From Arthrobacter sp. Y81 (lineage in GTDB: Bacteria > Actinomycetota > Actinomycetes > Actinomycetales > Micrococcaceae), in the NCBI RefSeq assembly GCF_002929335.1, contig NZ_PJIL01000001.1:186001-250000 (forward strand): 64,000 bases of DNA, in the 5' to 3' direction. A program made the translations under genes and the position numbers. Positions 1-10,448 of this stretch are shown one piece after another. A model generated the notes under the pieces. The model did no database searches and was not told the DNA's origin. It saw nothing but the letters and a program-made list of their open reading frames with translations. The stretch's first letter is position 1, and each line of letters begins with the position of its first letter.

Positions 1-948
1 GGTGACGATCCGTTCGTCCGCGGGAAGGAACGAAGAAAGCACGTTCAACAGGGTGGTCTTTCCCGTTCCCGTTCCGCCGGAGACGATGATGTTGAGCTTG
101 GCCTTCACGCACGCGTTCAGGAGCTCGGCCATTTCCGGAGTCAGTGTTCCGAAGTCGATGAGGTTCCGAACGGTGAGGGGCACTTTGCTGAACTTGCGGA
201 TGGTCAGTGATGATCCGCCGACGGCCAGGGGAGGGATCACGGCGTTGACGCGGGAGCCGTCTTCCAGCCGGGCATCCACTAGGGGAGAGGACTCGTCAAT
301 GCGGCGCCCCACCTTTGACACGATGCGCTCGATCACCTTCCGCAGATGTTCCTCCGAGCTGAAGCGAGAGTCCGCCAGGGTGAGGTGGCCCTTGCGCTCC
401 ACATAGATCTGGTCCATCCGGTTGACCATGATTTCCGTGACGGCGGGGTCGTCCAGCAGGCGCTGCAGCGGGCCGTAGCCCAGCACGTCGTCGGCAACAT
501 CCTGGACCAGGCGCGTGCGTTCCTCGGAGGAGAGCGGCACTTGCTCGGCGTCGATGATGCGCGTGAGTTCCTCCCTGGCCGACGTCCGGAGCTCCAGCTC
601 GGTGATCGCCGAATCATTGAAGCGGGCACCCATGCGTTCGAACAACGCCGTGGCCGCCCTAGCCTTCAGCGCCGCGAAGGCGTCTACGGGCTGCTGGGTT
701 TTGGGCTTCACCTCGTCCGGATGTTCGGTCCCCATTGACGGAACGACGACGGCGGCAGCCGGTGCCGCCGTCGTGCGCTTTTCCGGCTGCGGTGCCGCCC
801 ACGGGTCGGACTGCCGGGTGGGCAGCTCAGGGCGGTCCAGCTCAAGTGTTGCGGTGGTGGCCCGTGGGGCTGGCGACGGCGGGGGAACGGTGTGCGTGCG
901 GGACTGCGTTTTTTCCTGGGCAGCACTGATGCGCTCTGAAAGTTTCAT
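1..948 (-). CDS. cpaF: Tad/Flp pilus assembly ATPase CpaF (TadA), locus 1, C-terminus cut by window edge
   Basis: Secretion ATPase that powers Flp pilus assembly at the cytoplasmic face of the Tad machine. The first 316 residues are visible and the rest lies beyond position 1. A disordered, Pro/Ala-rich N-terminus (about residues 1-75) leads into the CpaF N-terminal domain, with the family stretches VTEIMVN and RIDESSPLVDARLEDGSRVN, then Walker A SGGTGTGKTT near residues 286-294. The ATG at 948 abuts the cpaE stop codon (949-951) with no gap, so the two are translationally coupled. It is clearly paralogous to the complete cpaF at 6952-8424. TadB and TadC of this locus presumably follow outside the window (inference). 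Confidence 0.93.
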   Translation of the reverse strand, partial: MKLSERISAAQEKTQSRTHTVPPPSPAPRATTATLELDRPELPTRQSDPWAAPQPEKRTTAAPAAAVVVPSMGTEHPDEVKPKTQQPVDAFAALKARAATALFERMGARFNDSAITELELRTSAREELTRIIDAEQVPLSSEERTRLVQDVADDVLGYGPLQRLLDDPAVTEIMVNRMDQIYVERKGHLTLADSRFSSEEHLRKVIERIVSKVGRRIDESSPLVDARLEDGSRVNAVIPPLAVGGSSLTIRKFSKVPLTVRNLIDFGTLTPEMAELLNACVKAKLNIIVSGGTGTGKTTLLNVLSSFLPADERIVT

Positions 949-2145
949 TTAGACCACCACTCTCCGGTGCAGTTTGCGTTGCGATTTAGCCCGCCATGCG
1001 GGATTAAAGCGGTCGACGAGTTGGTTCAGTCCCTTGGTCGCGGGGTCCTTGGCTGACGCCTGAAGCACTGGTATGCCTCGGTTGGTAGAGAGTGCCACGG
1101 CCTTGGACCGGGGAATGCTGACATCCACGGGCGCTCCGATGGTCGATTCGAGGTCCTGGACTGTCAGCCCGAGCTTGGAATCCGCCATGTTCAGCACCAC
1201 GTGCCGGGTCTCCGGGAGGATATCCAGCTGACGCAGGACGTCCAGGCCAGCACGCAGGCCGCGGACGCTTGGGATGTCCATGCCGCTGACCCACACCACG
1301 TCCGTGCACTGTTCCATGGCCGCGAGGCCGATTTCCGGAAGGCCCGGAGCCGTATCCACCACGACGTACTGGAACTGCTCGGAGAGCTGTTCAAGCAGGC
1401 GACTGACCTGCTCCGGGGTTATCTCATCGGCATCAACGGGGGTTGGGGGAGCGCAAACGGCGTAGATGCTGCCCGGGTGGACCGTAAGGAAAGCCTTCAG
1501 GACCAGCGAATCCTGGCTGGCCGCGGGGGAGACTGCGTCGGTGACTGTGTGTTGGGGGTCGAGGTAGAGCGCGGAAGCTACGTCACCGAACTGCAGGTCC
1601 AGGTCAACGATCACTACGCTCATCGGGGCGATCTTGCCCAGGCCGATGGCGATGTTGGTGGCGATGGTCGTTTTGCCCACGCCGCCTTTAGGGGAGAATA
1701 TGCCGATCACGAGGCCTTTGTTGGTTTCGGCCGTCAGCTGGGGCGCCTGCACGCGGTACCGGCTGACGGAGGACTGCGTGACGCGCTCCAGGAGGACCCT
1801 GATCTGTGCAGCATCGGAGTCGGGGGAGAGGATGTCCCGGATGCCCGCCCGCATGGCCTGCAGGATGAAGTTGGGATCTGGCTCACTCGCAAGGACGACG
1901 CTGAGCTCCGGAAACCGGACATTCATCACCGTCGCAAGCCGGAGCGCTTCATCCACGGGGACACCAGGCCCCAGAATCAGCACCTCGGGCTGTTCCTGGT
2001 TCAGATGGGCGAACAGCTCGTTGGGATCGGCGGGGAGCAAGCTTGTGAAGAAGGTCTGCACGCCCCCTTGCAGGGCTCCGGCAACGGCCTGGCGAAGGCG
2101 GCCGTCGAAGTCGACGTCGGGTGTGATGAGGACGAAGCGGCTCAT
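949..2145 (-). CDS. cpaE: Tad pilus MinD-like ATPase CpaE, locus 1
   Basis: 398 aa. CpaE proteins are MinD/ParA-type ATPases that help localise or assemble the Tad machine. Residues 1-120 look like a degenerate receiver-like domain. A deviant Walker A (KGGVGKTT, residues 153-160) starts the P-loop domain, followed by VVIVDLDLQFGDVAS and VVVDTAPGL, typical of the MinD superfamily. The ATG start overlaps the cpaB stop by 4 bp (ATGA), and the stop abuts cpaF. It is a diverged duplicate of the protein at 8421-9620; both share the starting MSRFV and the ending HRRVVV. Confidence 0.92.
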   Translation of the reverse strand: MSRFVLITPDVDFDGRLRQAVAGALQGGVQTFFTSLLPADPNELFAHLNQEQPEVLILGPGVPVDEALRLATVMNVRFPELSVVLASEPDPNFILQAMRAGIRDILSPDSDAAQIRVLLERVTQSSVSRYRVQAPQLTAETNKGLVIGIFSPKGGVGKTTIATNIAIGLGKIAPMSVVIVDLDLQFGDVASALYLDPQHTVTDAVSPAASQDSLVLKAFLTVHPGSIYAVCAPPTPVDADEITPEQVSRLLEQLSEQFQYVVVDTAPGLPEIGLAAMEQCTDVVWVSGMDIPSVRGLRAGLDVLRQLDILPETRHVVLNMADSKLGLTVQDLESTIGAPVDVSIPRSKAVALSTNRGIPVLQASAKDPATKGLNQLVDRFNPAWRAKSQRKLHRRVVV

Positions 2146-2909
2146 TTGTAGACGTCCTGTTGAGTCATGATGCGCGGACCGCTGTCCTGCGCGTCGAGGG
2201 GCTCTTTGCTGAGCCAGACTTGTTCGAACTCGGAGGCAAAAACGATCTTGGTGGCGTTGATGTCATTGACCGCAACCGTGACCATTAGGGATCCCGTTGG
2301 GAGATTGACATCCCGGGGGTCGGGTTCGGTTCCGGCGCTCGCCGACGCGGCAGGCTTCGCGACTGCGCCTTCGGGGGCCCGCTGTACGGCGGTCACCAGG
2401 ACTTTGTGGATGGAGAGTTGAGTGGCCGCGCCGGCCTTGTTTTCTACGACGCCATTCGCCATGGAAATAAAGACGCCAACGTGGTCACCGGGCTCAAGGC
2501 GTCCGCCGACGACGCGCTGCGGCTCCAGCTGGAAGGAGACTTCCTGCAGGCCGGCCGGCACTTTCACGGAGCCGGAGGTTTGGAGGTCTTCCGGGGCGAT
2601 GAGCTTCTCCGCCAGCAGCTGTTCACCGGGAACGAGGTCGGCGGCGGCCACCTGTCCGGTGGATGCGTCCAGAGTCTTCAGTGCAGACTTTGCGACGGCG
2701 GTACCCGGTAGCTCTTCCAGAACGACCGATGCTTTCACGGTGTCCACGGAAGCGCCTGCCGGCACGGCTTTGGTGACGACAAGAACGCCCACGGGGTCCA
2801 GGTCCTTGACTGCCCGCTGGTCCGCGCCCTGGGCGTAGGTAACAACAAGGACCGCACCGACGATGGCCAGGAGGACTGCCACCACTCCTGCCAACAAACG
2901 TGACTTCAC
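2142..2909 (-). CDS. cpaB: Flp pilus assembly protein CpaB (SAF domain), locus 1
   Basis: 255 aa. CpaB/RcpC-type periplasm-side or wall-side assembly protein. An N-terminal membrane anchor (LLAGVVAVLLAIVGAVLVV, about residues 4-22) is followed by a SAF-like domain and the C-terminal RcpC/CpaB domain. I chose the GTG at 2909 because AGGAG lies a few bases upstream and because the resulting MKSRLL start matches the paralogue at 9620-10390. The frame stays open upstream to an alternative start at 2948 (13 residues more). It lies between the TadG-like gene and cpaE in a tightly packed operon. Confidence 0.9.
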   Translation of the reverse strand: MKSRLLAGVVAVLLAIVGAVLVVTYAQGADQRAVKDLDPVGVLVVTKAVPAGASVDTVKASVVLEELPGTAVAKSALKTLDASTGQVAAADLVPGEQLLAEKLIAPEDLQTSGSVKVPAGLQEVSFQLEPQRVVGGRLEPGDHVGVFISMANGVVENKAGAATQLSIHKVLVTAVQRAPEGAVAKPAASASAGTEPDPRDVNLPTGSLMVTVAVNDINATKIVFASEFEQVWLSKEPLDAQDSGPRIMTQQDVYK

Positions 2910-2951
2910 TGACTGCTCCTGTGTTTTATGGGAGATCTGGGGCTGCAAGGA

Positions 2952-3983
2952 CTATTTGCTGAGGGCAACGATGGTCGCGCCGTCAGGGTTTATGGGGCCG
3001 AGCGTGTAGCCGCTGGCTAAGGAAACGTATTTGACGAATGTTCCGATGATTCCGCGGCAAGGTTCCTTGCATTCAAGGTTGGCGGGGACGTCCGGTGCTC
3101 TGTTGCGAAAGGTATAGGGAAGACCCGTATTGCCAACCTTCCACCCAGCAATTTTGAACGCGGCGAACGTTGTCAGTCCGTAGACTGCGTTCGTTCCGGT
3201 TCCCGTCACGGTATTGAAGATCGGCAGCAGAACGATTACGTCCTTGCCGGCGTTCATGTCCGCCGCCCAGCTGTTCAGCGTGTCCTCGCAATGGGGTGGC
3301 GCATTATTGCCGGTGTCACCGCCAGCGGTGCTCTTTGCGATGTCGATAAAGGCGCCGCACGTGTTGGCATCTTGTTTAAGACCGCCGAAGCCGCCTTGTA
3401 CGAATGCACCCGATGGCCCGTAATTGCAGTCGACGTTGGCGTTTTTTCCATGCAACTGGAGCAACTGCATGATGTTCGTGCTGTCGCGAACCTGGCAGAC
3501 TGACACGGTGATGGGAAAGGGGGTGGTCCCCTTTTCGGGGCTGCCCCACACGACTGTTGAAGGGGCGTTGACCTCGGTCGAGTTCATGCCCAGCACCCGG
3601 GCAAAGAAGAGTGAGACTTCGTTGGGAGTCCTGCCCTTCTCCTGTGCGCCGGCCGTGACCGTGACGGTGCGGGTGGCTTTATCCAGCATGGTGGATTTGA
3701 TGTTGCTGAGGCCGTCGTTGGCATTGCTATTGGCGAAGCTGCGGGCCAGGGCGGAGTCAATTGAGCAATCGGTATCGGCGGCGTTCTTGGCGCATTTCTG
3801 GGCGATGGCCAGGGCTGCTGCGTCCGCGCCGTTGCGGAGCTGAGTCCGCTCGGCGTAGAGCATCCCGACGTCCACTGCTATGGCCCCGAAGCCGAGGAGC
3901 ACCACCAACAGGATGGCGACCAGGACGCTCACGGCCCCGCGTTCGCCGTCGTGAATCAAAGACCGGGGTGTCAGCCGCCGCAC
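2952..3983 (-). CDS. TadG-like pilus-associated protein (Tad domain), locus 1
   Basis: 343 aa. The N-terminus has a basic segment, then ERGAVSVLVAILLVVLLGF, matching the Tad-domain N-terminal helix of TadE/TadG-type minor pilin-like proteins. The rest is extracytoplasmic, with several cysteines (CAKNAADTDC, CQVRD, CNYG, CGAF, CEDT, CKEPC) that probably form disulphides outside the cell. The GTG start overlaps the tadE stop by 13 bp, exactly as in locus 2. It is paralogous to 10449-11543, which shares TFAAFKIAGWK-like and CRGI..F.(K/R)YVSL stretches near the C-terminus. Exact role unknown; TadG homologues are thought to anchor or initiate the pilus. Confidence 0.85.
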   Translation of the reverse strand: MRRLTPRSLIHDGERGAVSVLVAILLVVLLGFGAIAVDVGMLYAERTQLRNGADAAALAIAQKCAKNAADTDCSIDSALARSFANSNANDGLSNIKSTMLDKATRTVTVTAGAQEKGRTPNEVSLFFARVLGMNSTEVNAPSTVVWGSPEKGTTPFPITVSVCQVRDSTNIMQLLQLHGKNANVDCNYGPSGAFVQGGFGGLKQDANTCGAFIDIAKSTAGGDTGNNAPPHCEDTLNSWAADMNAGKDVIVLLPIFNTVTGTGTNAVYGLTTFAAFKIAGWKVGNTGLPYTFRNRAPDVPANLECKEPCRGIIGTFVKYVSLASGYTLGPINPDGATIVALSK

Positions 3984-4345
3984 AGCATGGCTCCTTTACC
4001 CTTCATCGCAAACGGGCCGGCTACGCCCGTCATAGTGGACAGGTTGTAGCTGATGGTGATGGTCATCTGCGCCCCGGGAGTGCAACTTGCGCCACCGAAA
4101 GTGATGTTCGCGTCCGTGAGAGCCGGCTTGAGCGAAACTGCGGCGTTTTTGGCTGCAGTCCGGGCGGCTGCTTGATCGTTGGAGATGGCCATTACGCGGA
4201 CTCCTTCACGGGCGGCGCTGGAGAGCGACGCCTGGGCGTTGTAGGCCCGGCCAAACTCCATGATTCCCAGAAGCAGCATGACGAGAACAGGCGCCAGGAT
4301 CGCAAACTCGACCGCTACGGCTCCGCGCTCGGATGCCCTGGACAT
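3971..4345 (-). CDS. tadE: TadE-type pseudopilin, locus 1
   Basis: 124 aa. Short TadE-family prepilin-like protein. The sequence SERGAVAVEFAILAPVL near residues 5-21 carries the type IVb motif: Gly before the scissile bond, a Glu five residues on (VEF) and a hydrophobic helix. It is therefore a likely prepilin peptidase substrate. An ATG start with AAAGG upstream is preferred. It follows the pilin gene after a 126-bp gap containing a strong hairpin and overlaps the next gene by 13 bp. Paralogue at 11531-11938. Confidence 0.88.
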   Translation of the reverse strand: MSRASERGAVAVEFAILAPVLVMLLLGIMEFGRAYNAQASLSSAAREGVRVMAISNDQAAARTAAKNAAVSLKPALTDANITFGGASCTPGAQMTITISYNLSTMTGVAGPFAMKGKGAMLCGG

Positions 4346-4391
4346 GGGGGGTGCCTTTCGGTCAGGCCAATGGGGGAGTGATTACAGCCGA

Positions 4392-4421
4392 AGTGGCGGC
4401 GGCTTGGTTGCCGCCGCCACT
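4392..4421 (-). terminator. Intra-operon hairpin between flp and tadE, locus 1
   Basis: A perfect 12-bp inverted repeat (AGTGGCGGCGGC / GCCGCCGCCACT) with a 6-nt loop lies 50 bp downstream of the pilin stop codon on the minus strand. No T-run follows, so it may be a partial terminator or an mRNA 3' stabiliser that keeps pilin transcript in excess. Locus 2 has a hairpin at the equivalent place. Confidence 0.6.
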
Positions 4422-4471
4422 CTTTGGTGTTGGTTGATGTGCGGGCACATCACTGGGTCAGGACAACCGCC

Positions 4472-4699
4472 TTACGGGGCGCAGGTACCTGCGGCCCCGG
4501 CAGCGCCCGCGGTGTAGGTACCGCCGCTAACCGAACACTGAACCTGGACAAACATGTCCTGGAGCGTGGTTCCGAGGAGAGTGACAGCAACGATGATCAC
4601 GACGGCGATGAGGCCGACCATGATGCCGTATTCGACCGCGGTGGCGCCTTTCTCATCGCGGTGAAGGCGGGCTGCAAGGTACGTGTAGGTGGAAAGCAT
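4472..4699 (-). CDS. flp: Flp-type IVb pilin, locus 1
   Basis: 75 aa, the usual size of an Flp prepilin. The short basic leader ends in EKG, then ATAVEYGIMVGLIAVVI forms the cleavage site and hydrophobic polymerisation helix (Gly at -1, Glu at +5, Tyr at +6). The ATG at 4699 was chosen because AGGAG sits 6 nt upstream; the frame is open further upstream but lacks a ribosome site. Unlike the locus 2 pilin it carries a C-terminal extension with two cysteines (QCSVSG...GTCAP) that could form a disulphide loop. Likely the structural subunit of locus 1. Confidence 0.9.
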   Translation of the reverse strand: MLSTYTYLAARLHRDEKGATAVEYGIMVGLIAVVIIVAVTLLGTTLQDMFVQVQCSVSGGTYTAGAAGAAGTCAP

Positions 4700-4899
4700 G
4701 GGGACTCCTGAGCGAGTTTGGGTGGGCTGGTCCTGCACCAGCTCTGCCAAAAATGTAGCAACCACTTTCCAGCTTTCGACTGGATCTTGGTGCATCCTGT
4801 GCCAAGCCTTCCCAACTTGTCCCTTTCCTGCGTCTAAACTGCGGAAATCTGGCGCCTTTCATGCTCAACCCGCCTGCGTTGACACTCACGGACACAGAA

Positions 4900-4930
4900 G
4901 GACTCCCTCAATCAGTGATTGGGGGAGTCC
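4900..4930. terminator. Inverted repeat, probable terminator-like hairpin
   Basis: Fifteen-bp arms, GGACTCCC TCAATCA and TGATTGG GGGAGTCC, around a single G, with one G-T pair. A T-rich stretch (TGAGTTTAGTT) follows on the plus strand. It lies between the pilin upstream region and two further hairpins. Confidence 0.5.
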
Positions 4931-4972
4931 TGAGTTTAGTTAGGGATTGTCGGTGAATATTTGGTCTCCATG

Positions 4973-5010
4973 AAGGCCCTGAACGTGCACTCACACGCGC
5001 CCAGGGCCTT
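4973..5010. terminator. Inverted repeat AAGGCCCTG/CAGGGCCTT
   Basis: A perfect 9-bp stem around a 20-nt loop, second of three consecutive inverted repeats after the tadC gene. It could be a back-up terminator for locus 2; function not established. Confidence 0.4.
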
Positions 5011-5052
5011 CTCCCCGGTGCGAGGTGCCGCTCCTCGGTGCCGGGTGGCAAC

Positions 5053-5085
5053 GGAGCCTCTCGGTTCTGGGTACCGAGAGGCTCC
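5053..5085 (-). terminator. Terminator of tad locus 2 (after tadC)
   Basis: A perfect 13-bp stem (GGAGCCTCTCGGT / ACCGAGAGGCTCC) with a 7-nt loop, 32 bp downstream of the tadC stop codon on the minus strand. Most likely the main transcription terminator of the complete tad operon. Confidence 0.7.
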
Positions 5086-5117
5086 GGGTCTAGGCCGGAG
5101 AAATCCGGCGAACTTGG

Positions 5118-5996
5118 TTAGCTGAAGGCCTCGATTATGTTGATGGCTGCCGGGCCGAGTAGCACTATGAAGAGCACTGGGAAGATGAAGAATAGCAGCG
5201 GGAAAAGTACCTTTACCGGTAGTTTCATCGCCTTTTCTTCGGCCCGCTGCCGGCGCTTGACCCTGGCCTGCTTGGCCTGCGTGTGCAAAACCTTGGCAAT
5301 CCCGATTCCGTACTTGTCAGCCTGGACCACTGCCCGCACGAAACTCCGTAGATCCGGGACTGATGAACGGGCTGCCAGAGCCGCGTAGGCTTCCTGGCGG
5401 GGGCGACCCACCTGGATGTCCTGAAGGGTGCGCATCAACTCTTGGGCCAACGGGCCTCCTCCATATTCTGCGGCCCTGGCCATCGCCGATTCGAAACCGA
5501 GCCCCGCCTCAACCGAGATCAACATTTGGTCGAGGGTATTTGGAAGCTCAAGCGCTATTGCCTCCTGGCGCTTTATGCCTTTGTTGTAGACCAGCAGGTC
5601 CGGGACGAAATAAAACAACACCGTGACGAATAGAGCCAAACCGAAGATCGGCGGGGTGGGGGACTTACTGATGAGCAGTAAACCGAACATGGCACCCCCA
5701 AGGGCTAGGAGCGGCTTCGAGATAATGAGCTTCTCCAGGGGCATGGACTCGGGCCGGCCGGCCAGGGCGAGCCAACGGTCCAGTTTCGCCTCGTAGCTGC
5801 CGGGTGTGAGCCGCTTGGAGATCCCCAGAAAGGTCGGGGTCCGTTGGATCGCGGAAATGGAGCTCTGGGTAAAGCCTTGCCCGAGATTGGTTTGGACGGC
5901 CACTGCACCACGCCGGTCCAGTGTGACCAGAACCCAGGTGAAGTAGGCCAAGGGCAGCACAATCGCTGCTATCATCAGCCAGGCTATCGGAGTCAT
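5118..5996 (-). CDS. tadC: Tad platform protein TadC (type II secretion F family), locus 2
   Basis: 292 aa. Inner-membrane platform protein of the Tad machine, GspF-like. An N-terminal membrane segment (AWLMIAAIVLPLAYFTWVLV) is followed by two central segments (about 95-135), the cytoplasmic F domain with ELPNTLDQMLISVEAGLGFESAMARAAE, and a C-terminal helix (LFPLLFFIFPVLFIVLLG). The ATG start has AGGGGGAA upstream and begins 11 bp after tadB ends. Last gene of the complete locus, followed by hairpin terminators. Confidence 0.9.
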   Translation of the reverse strand: MTPIAWLMIAAIVLPLAYFTWVLVTLDRRGAVAVQTNLGQGFTQSSISAIQRTPTFLGISKRLTPGSYEAKLDRWLALAGRPESMPLEKLIISKPLLALGGAMFGLLLISKSPTPPIFGLALFVTVLFYFVPDLLVYNKGIKRQEAIALELPNTLDQMLISVEAGLGFESAMARAAEYGGGPLAQELMRTLQDIQVGRPRQEAYAALAARSSVPDLRSFVRAVVQADKYGIGIAKVLHTQAKQARVKRRQRAEEKAMKLPVKVLFPLLFFIFPVLFIVLLGPAAINIIEAFS

Positions 5997-6007
5997 GGCA
6001 ATTCCCC

Positions 6008-6949
6008 CTAGAACTTAATCTTGACGGTGCGGCTCATCCAGAAGCCGCCGATGACAAACATCAGGATGCTGACGATGAGCAAAATGATGCCTACGGGATG
6101 GGTGAAGAACACGTTCGTGTAACCGGGGTTCATGATGCCGATGACCATGGCGACACCGACGGGCATGGCCATCAGAATGTAGGCGGACATTTTGCCTTCG
6201 GCACTGAGGGAGCGCACTTGGCCCTTGATCTCGCTGCGCTCCCTGATCGTGCCGGCCACTTCTTCCAGGACCTGTGCCAGGTCCCCGCCAACCTCCCGGT
6301 TGATCTGGATGGCCTGTCCAATCCAGCGGAAGTCCTCGCTGTCCATGCGCTCGGCGACTTCGTCCAACGCCTGTCGAGCGTCCTTACCGATGCGGGTTTC
6401 AGTGACGACTCGCGAAAGCTCTTCCGATGTTGGAGCGTCCGCCTCCTGGGCTGCAGCTTCGATGGACCTCATGACGCTGTGACCTACCCGAAGGCCGCCG
6501 ATCAGCATTTGGATGGTGTCTGTGAGCTGTGCTTCGAATCGCCCGCGACGCTTGTCCCTGAGCACGGAGAGGACCAGCCTGGCCAGGAAAGGAGCCGCGA
6601 TGGCGAACAGGATTCCAAGAAGTATGTTCGTCAGCAGAGAGACGACCGTGCCGCCCAAGAGGGAGGCCACGGCCACCATTACGGTGAAATCGGCGGGCGC
6701 CATTTTCACACCGGCGTTGTACAGCACAGCCCTGTTGAACGGGCCACCCGATTCGCCGATGACGCCGCCCATGGCGGCGACGGCAGTGTTTGAGACCCGG
6801 CTCATGGCTGAAGGACCCTGGTAGGCGTCAGGACGCCGTCTATTGGCCGGAATCGAGCCGTAACGAGGCTTCAAAACAACCAGGAACAAAACGAGCAGCG
6901 CCCCGAAACAGAGCACAAGGGCCGCTATGAAAAGTGCTGGGGAGTCCAC
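6008..6949 (-). CDS. tadB: Tad platform protein TadB (type II secretion F family), locus 2
   Basis: 313 aa. Partner of TadC in the membrane platform. N-terminal membrane helix (LFIAALVLCFGALLVLFLVVL), two central helices (about 95-140), the F domain with TDTIQMLIGGLRVGHSVMRSIE and VGGDLAQVLEEV, and two C-terminal helices. GTG start at 6949 with GGAAGGCGG upstream inside the cpaF 3' end; only 2 bp separate the genes, so they are coupled. Confidence 0.9.
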   Translation of the reverse strand: MDSPALFIAALVLCFGALLVLFLVVLKPRYGSIPANRRRPDAYQGPSAMSRVSNTAVAAMGGVIGESGGPFNRAVLYNAGVKMAPADFTVMVAVASLLGGTVVSLLTNILLGILFAIAAPFLARLVLSVLRDKRRGRFEAQLTDTIQMLIGGLRVGHSVMRSIEAAAQEADAPTSEELSRVVTETRIGKDARQALDEVAERMDSEDFRWIGQAIQINREVGGDLAQVLEEVAGTIRERSEIKGQVRSLSAEGKMSAYILMAMPVGVAMVIGIMNPGYTNVFFTHPVGIILLIVSILMFVIGGFWMSRTVKIKF

Positions 6950-6951
6950 GG

Positions 6952-8420
<1,469 letters not shown>

Positions 8421-8424
<4 letters not shown>

Positions 8425-9620
8425 GACACAACCACCCTTCGGTGCAGTTTGTTGTGGGTGGAGGACACCCATTGTGGATCAAAACGGTCAACCAGCTTCT
8501 TAAGGCCTTTCGAAGCCGAGTCCCGGGTGGCGCTTTGCAGTACCGGAACTCCTCGGTTGGTGGTGAAGGGAAGCGTTCGTGACCGTGGAATCACGGTATC
8601 GATCGGAACTCCAATGGTCGCTTCGACGTCCTGCACGGATAGTCCGCTCTTACGGTCGGCAAAGTTCAGGACGGTGTGCCTGCCCTGCGGCAGGAGCTGC
8701 AGTTCCTTCAGGACACCGAAGCACTTCCGCAGGCCGCGGACACTGGGAACGTCCATCCCGCAGACCCACACGCCGTCCGTGGCCTGTTCCAGCGTGGCGA
8801 GGACGTGCTCGCCCAAGCCCGGCGCGGTGTCGACCACAACGTACTTGAACTCACTCGCCAGCTGGTTGATCAGTCGGCTGACGTGATCGGCGGTGATGTA
8901 GTCGGATTCCGCCGGCGTGTGTGGCGCACAGAGTGCGTAGATGCCGGCCGGATGAACGGTGAGGAATGCCTTGAGAACCATAGAATCCTGGGACGCCACG
9001 CCATGGACGGCGTCGGTGATGGAGTGCTCAGGCTCCAGCAGCAGCCCTGACGCGACATCGCCGAACTGCAGGTCCAGATCGACTATCACCACCCCCATCG
9101 GGGCCACCTTGCCCAGGCCGATGGCAAGGTTGGTGGCCACTGTTGTTTTACCGACGCCGCCCTTGGGGGACATGACGGCTATAACCCGGCCACGTTCCTG
9201 GCCCGGTTCTGCGGCCGGCGCCATTCCCCGGCGACGGCTGGCAGCGGCCAGGCAGGCCCGCTCCAGGAGGACGCGCAGATCGTTGACCACGATTTCCGGG
9301 GTGACGACGTCCCGTATCCCGGCATGCATGGCGCGAAGCACCAGGTCCGGAGTCGGTTCGGCAATCAGAAGCAGGCTAACCTCCGGGTACTGGAGGTCGA
9401 AGACGGTCGCCAGTTTCAGGGCATCCTCCGGCGTGACGCCCGGACCGAGAATAAGCACCTCGGGCGGTGCGCCGTTGAGCTGCTTGAACACGTCATCCGG
9501 GCCGCCGGATAGGACGTCCGGCGTGAGGGTCTGCAACTCGCCGTGTAACGCACCTGTGATGGCCTGGCGGACTCGTCCCTCGAAATCGCGAACCGCCGTG
9601 ATGGCCACAAAGCGGCTCAT
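8421..9620 (-). CDS. cpaE: Tad pilus MinD-like ATPase CpaE, locus 2
   Basis: 399 aa. Same architecture as the locus 1 copy: receiver-like residues 1-120, then SPKGGVGKTTVATNLAIGLG (deviant Walker A), VVIVDLDLQFGDVASG and VVVDTAPGLGEHV. The start overlaps the cpaB stop by one base (TAATG). The two CpaE copies are plainly homologous along the full length but differ in the linker before the P-loop, so the duplication is not recent. Confidence 0.92.
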
Positions 9621-10390
9621 TAGTACAGCCCTCCAAAGGTTGTCACCGGTGGATCGCTCTTGGTGGAGGTGTCAGTCTGCTTGGCTAGCCAGATGGTGCC
9701 GAACTCGGCTCCGTAAACCAGCTTTGCCGCCTCTGCGTCGCTCCTGGCCACCGTCACGAACGCGGAACCGTTAGGCATTGCTACACCGCTGTCGCTGGTG
9801 GACCCGGAGTTCTTCTCCGTCTCCGGTGCGGCCTTTTGTACCGCGGTGACGAGGACGTCATGGAAGAGGAGCCCGGTGGACTGCTTCCATCCCTTGACCT
9901 CGGCCGGGACGTTGGCGTCGGCCGGCATCTCGTCCTCGGATTTGAAGGACGTGTAGACGGTGACCTTGTCTCCGGCTTCAAGTCGTCCGCCAAGAATGCG
10001 TTCCGGTGCCAGGAGGAAAGTAACTTCTTCCAGGCCATCAGGGACCGGCACCGTGCCCGGCAGGAGATCGCGGGGGTCCACCAGCCTGGCTGCGAGCAGC
10101 TGCTCACCGGGCTCCAGGCCAACGGAGGTGATCTTCCCCTTGTAATCGCTCAGGCTTTCGATGGCGCCGTCCGGCACGGCGGCCTGGGGTATAGATTCCA
10201 GCTGGACTTTGTTGTTCAAGTCCTCCGCCTTGGTGCCGGCGGGAATGGACTCTTTGACAACCAATACATTTACGGGTTCGAGACCTTGCGCTGCCCTGTT
10301 GTCGGCTCCCTGAACGTACATAACCAGTAGTACGGTCCCGGTGATTGCCAACAATAGTGCTGCGATGCCTCCCAGTAGGCGTGATTTCAC
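9620..10390 (-). CDS. cpaB: Flp pilus assembly protein CpaB (SAF domain), locus 2
   Basis: 256 aa. N-terminal anchor (LLGGIAALLLAITGTVLLVMY, about residues 4-24), SAF-like domain (VLVVKESIPAGT, GEQLLAARLVDP) and the C-terminal CpaB domain. GTG start at 10390 with AAGGAG upstream. Compared with the locus 1 copy it has an extra EDEMPADANVPAEVKGWK stretch and lacks the Ala-rich PAASASAG insert. Transcribed between the TadG-like gene and cpaE. Confidence 0.9.
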   Translation of the reverse strand: MKSRLLGGIAALLLAITGTVLLVMYVQGADNRAAQGLEPVNVLVVKESIPAGTKAEDLNNKVQLESIPQAAVPDGAIESLSDYKGKITSVGLEPGEQLLAARLVDPRDLLPGTVPVPDGLEEVTFLLAPERILGGRLEAGDKVTVYTSFKSEDEMPADANVPAEVKGWKQSTGLLFHDVLVTAVQKAAPETEKNSGSTSDSGVAMPNGSAFVTVARSDAEAAKLVYGAEFGTIWLAKQTDTSTKSDPPVTTFGGLY

Positions 10391-10448
10391 TTGACTAGCT
10401 CCTTGTCGATTTCGTGGTGCGACGGGTCGCGTACGGAGGACTTAGCGT

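Larger units (their letters stand above)
4700..5117. other. Intergenic region joining the two tad loci
   Basis: No gene is supported here. The region holds the upstream sequences of the locus 1 pilin and the downstream end of locus 2. It contains three separate inverted repeats (4900-4930, 4973-5010, 5053-5085), listed individually. No -10/-35 pair for the pilin is convincing by eye. Confidence 0.7.
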
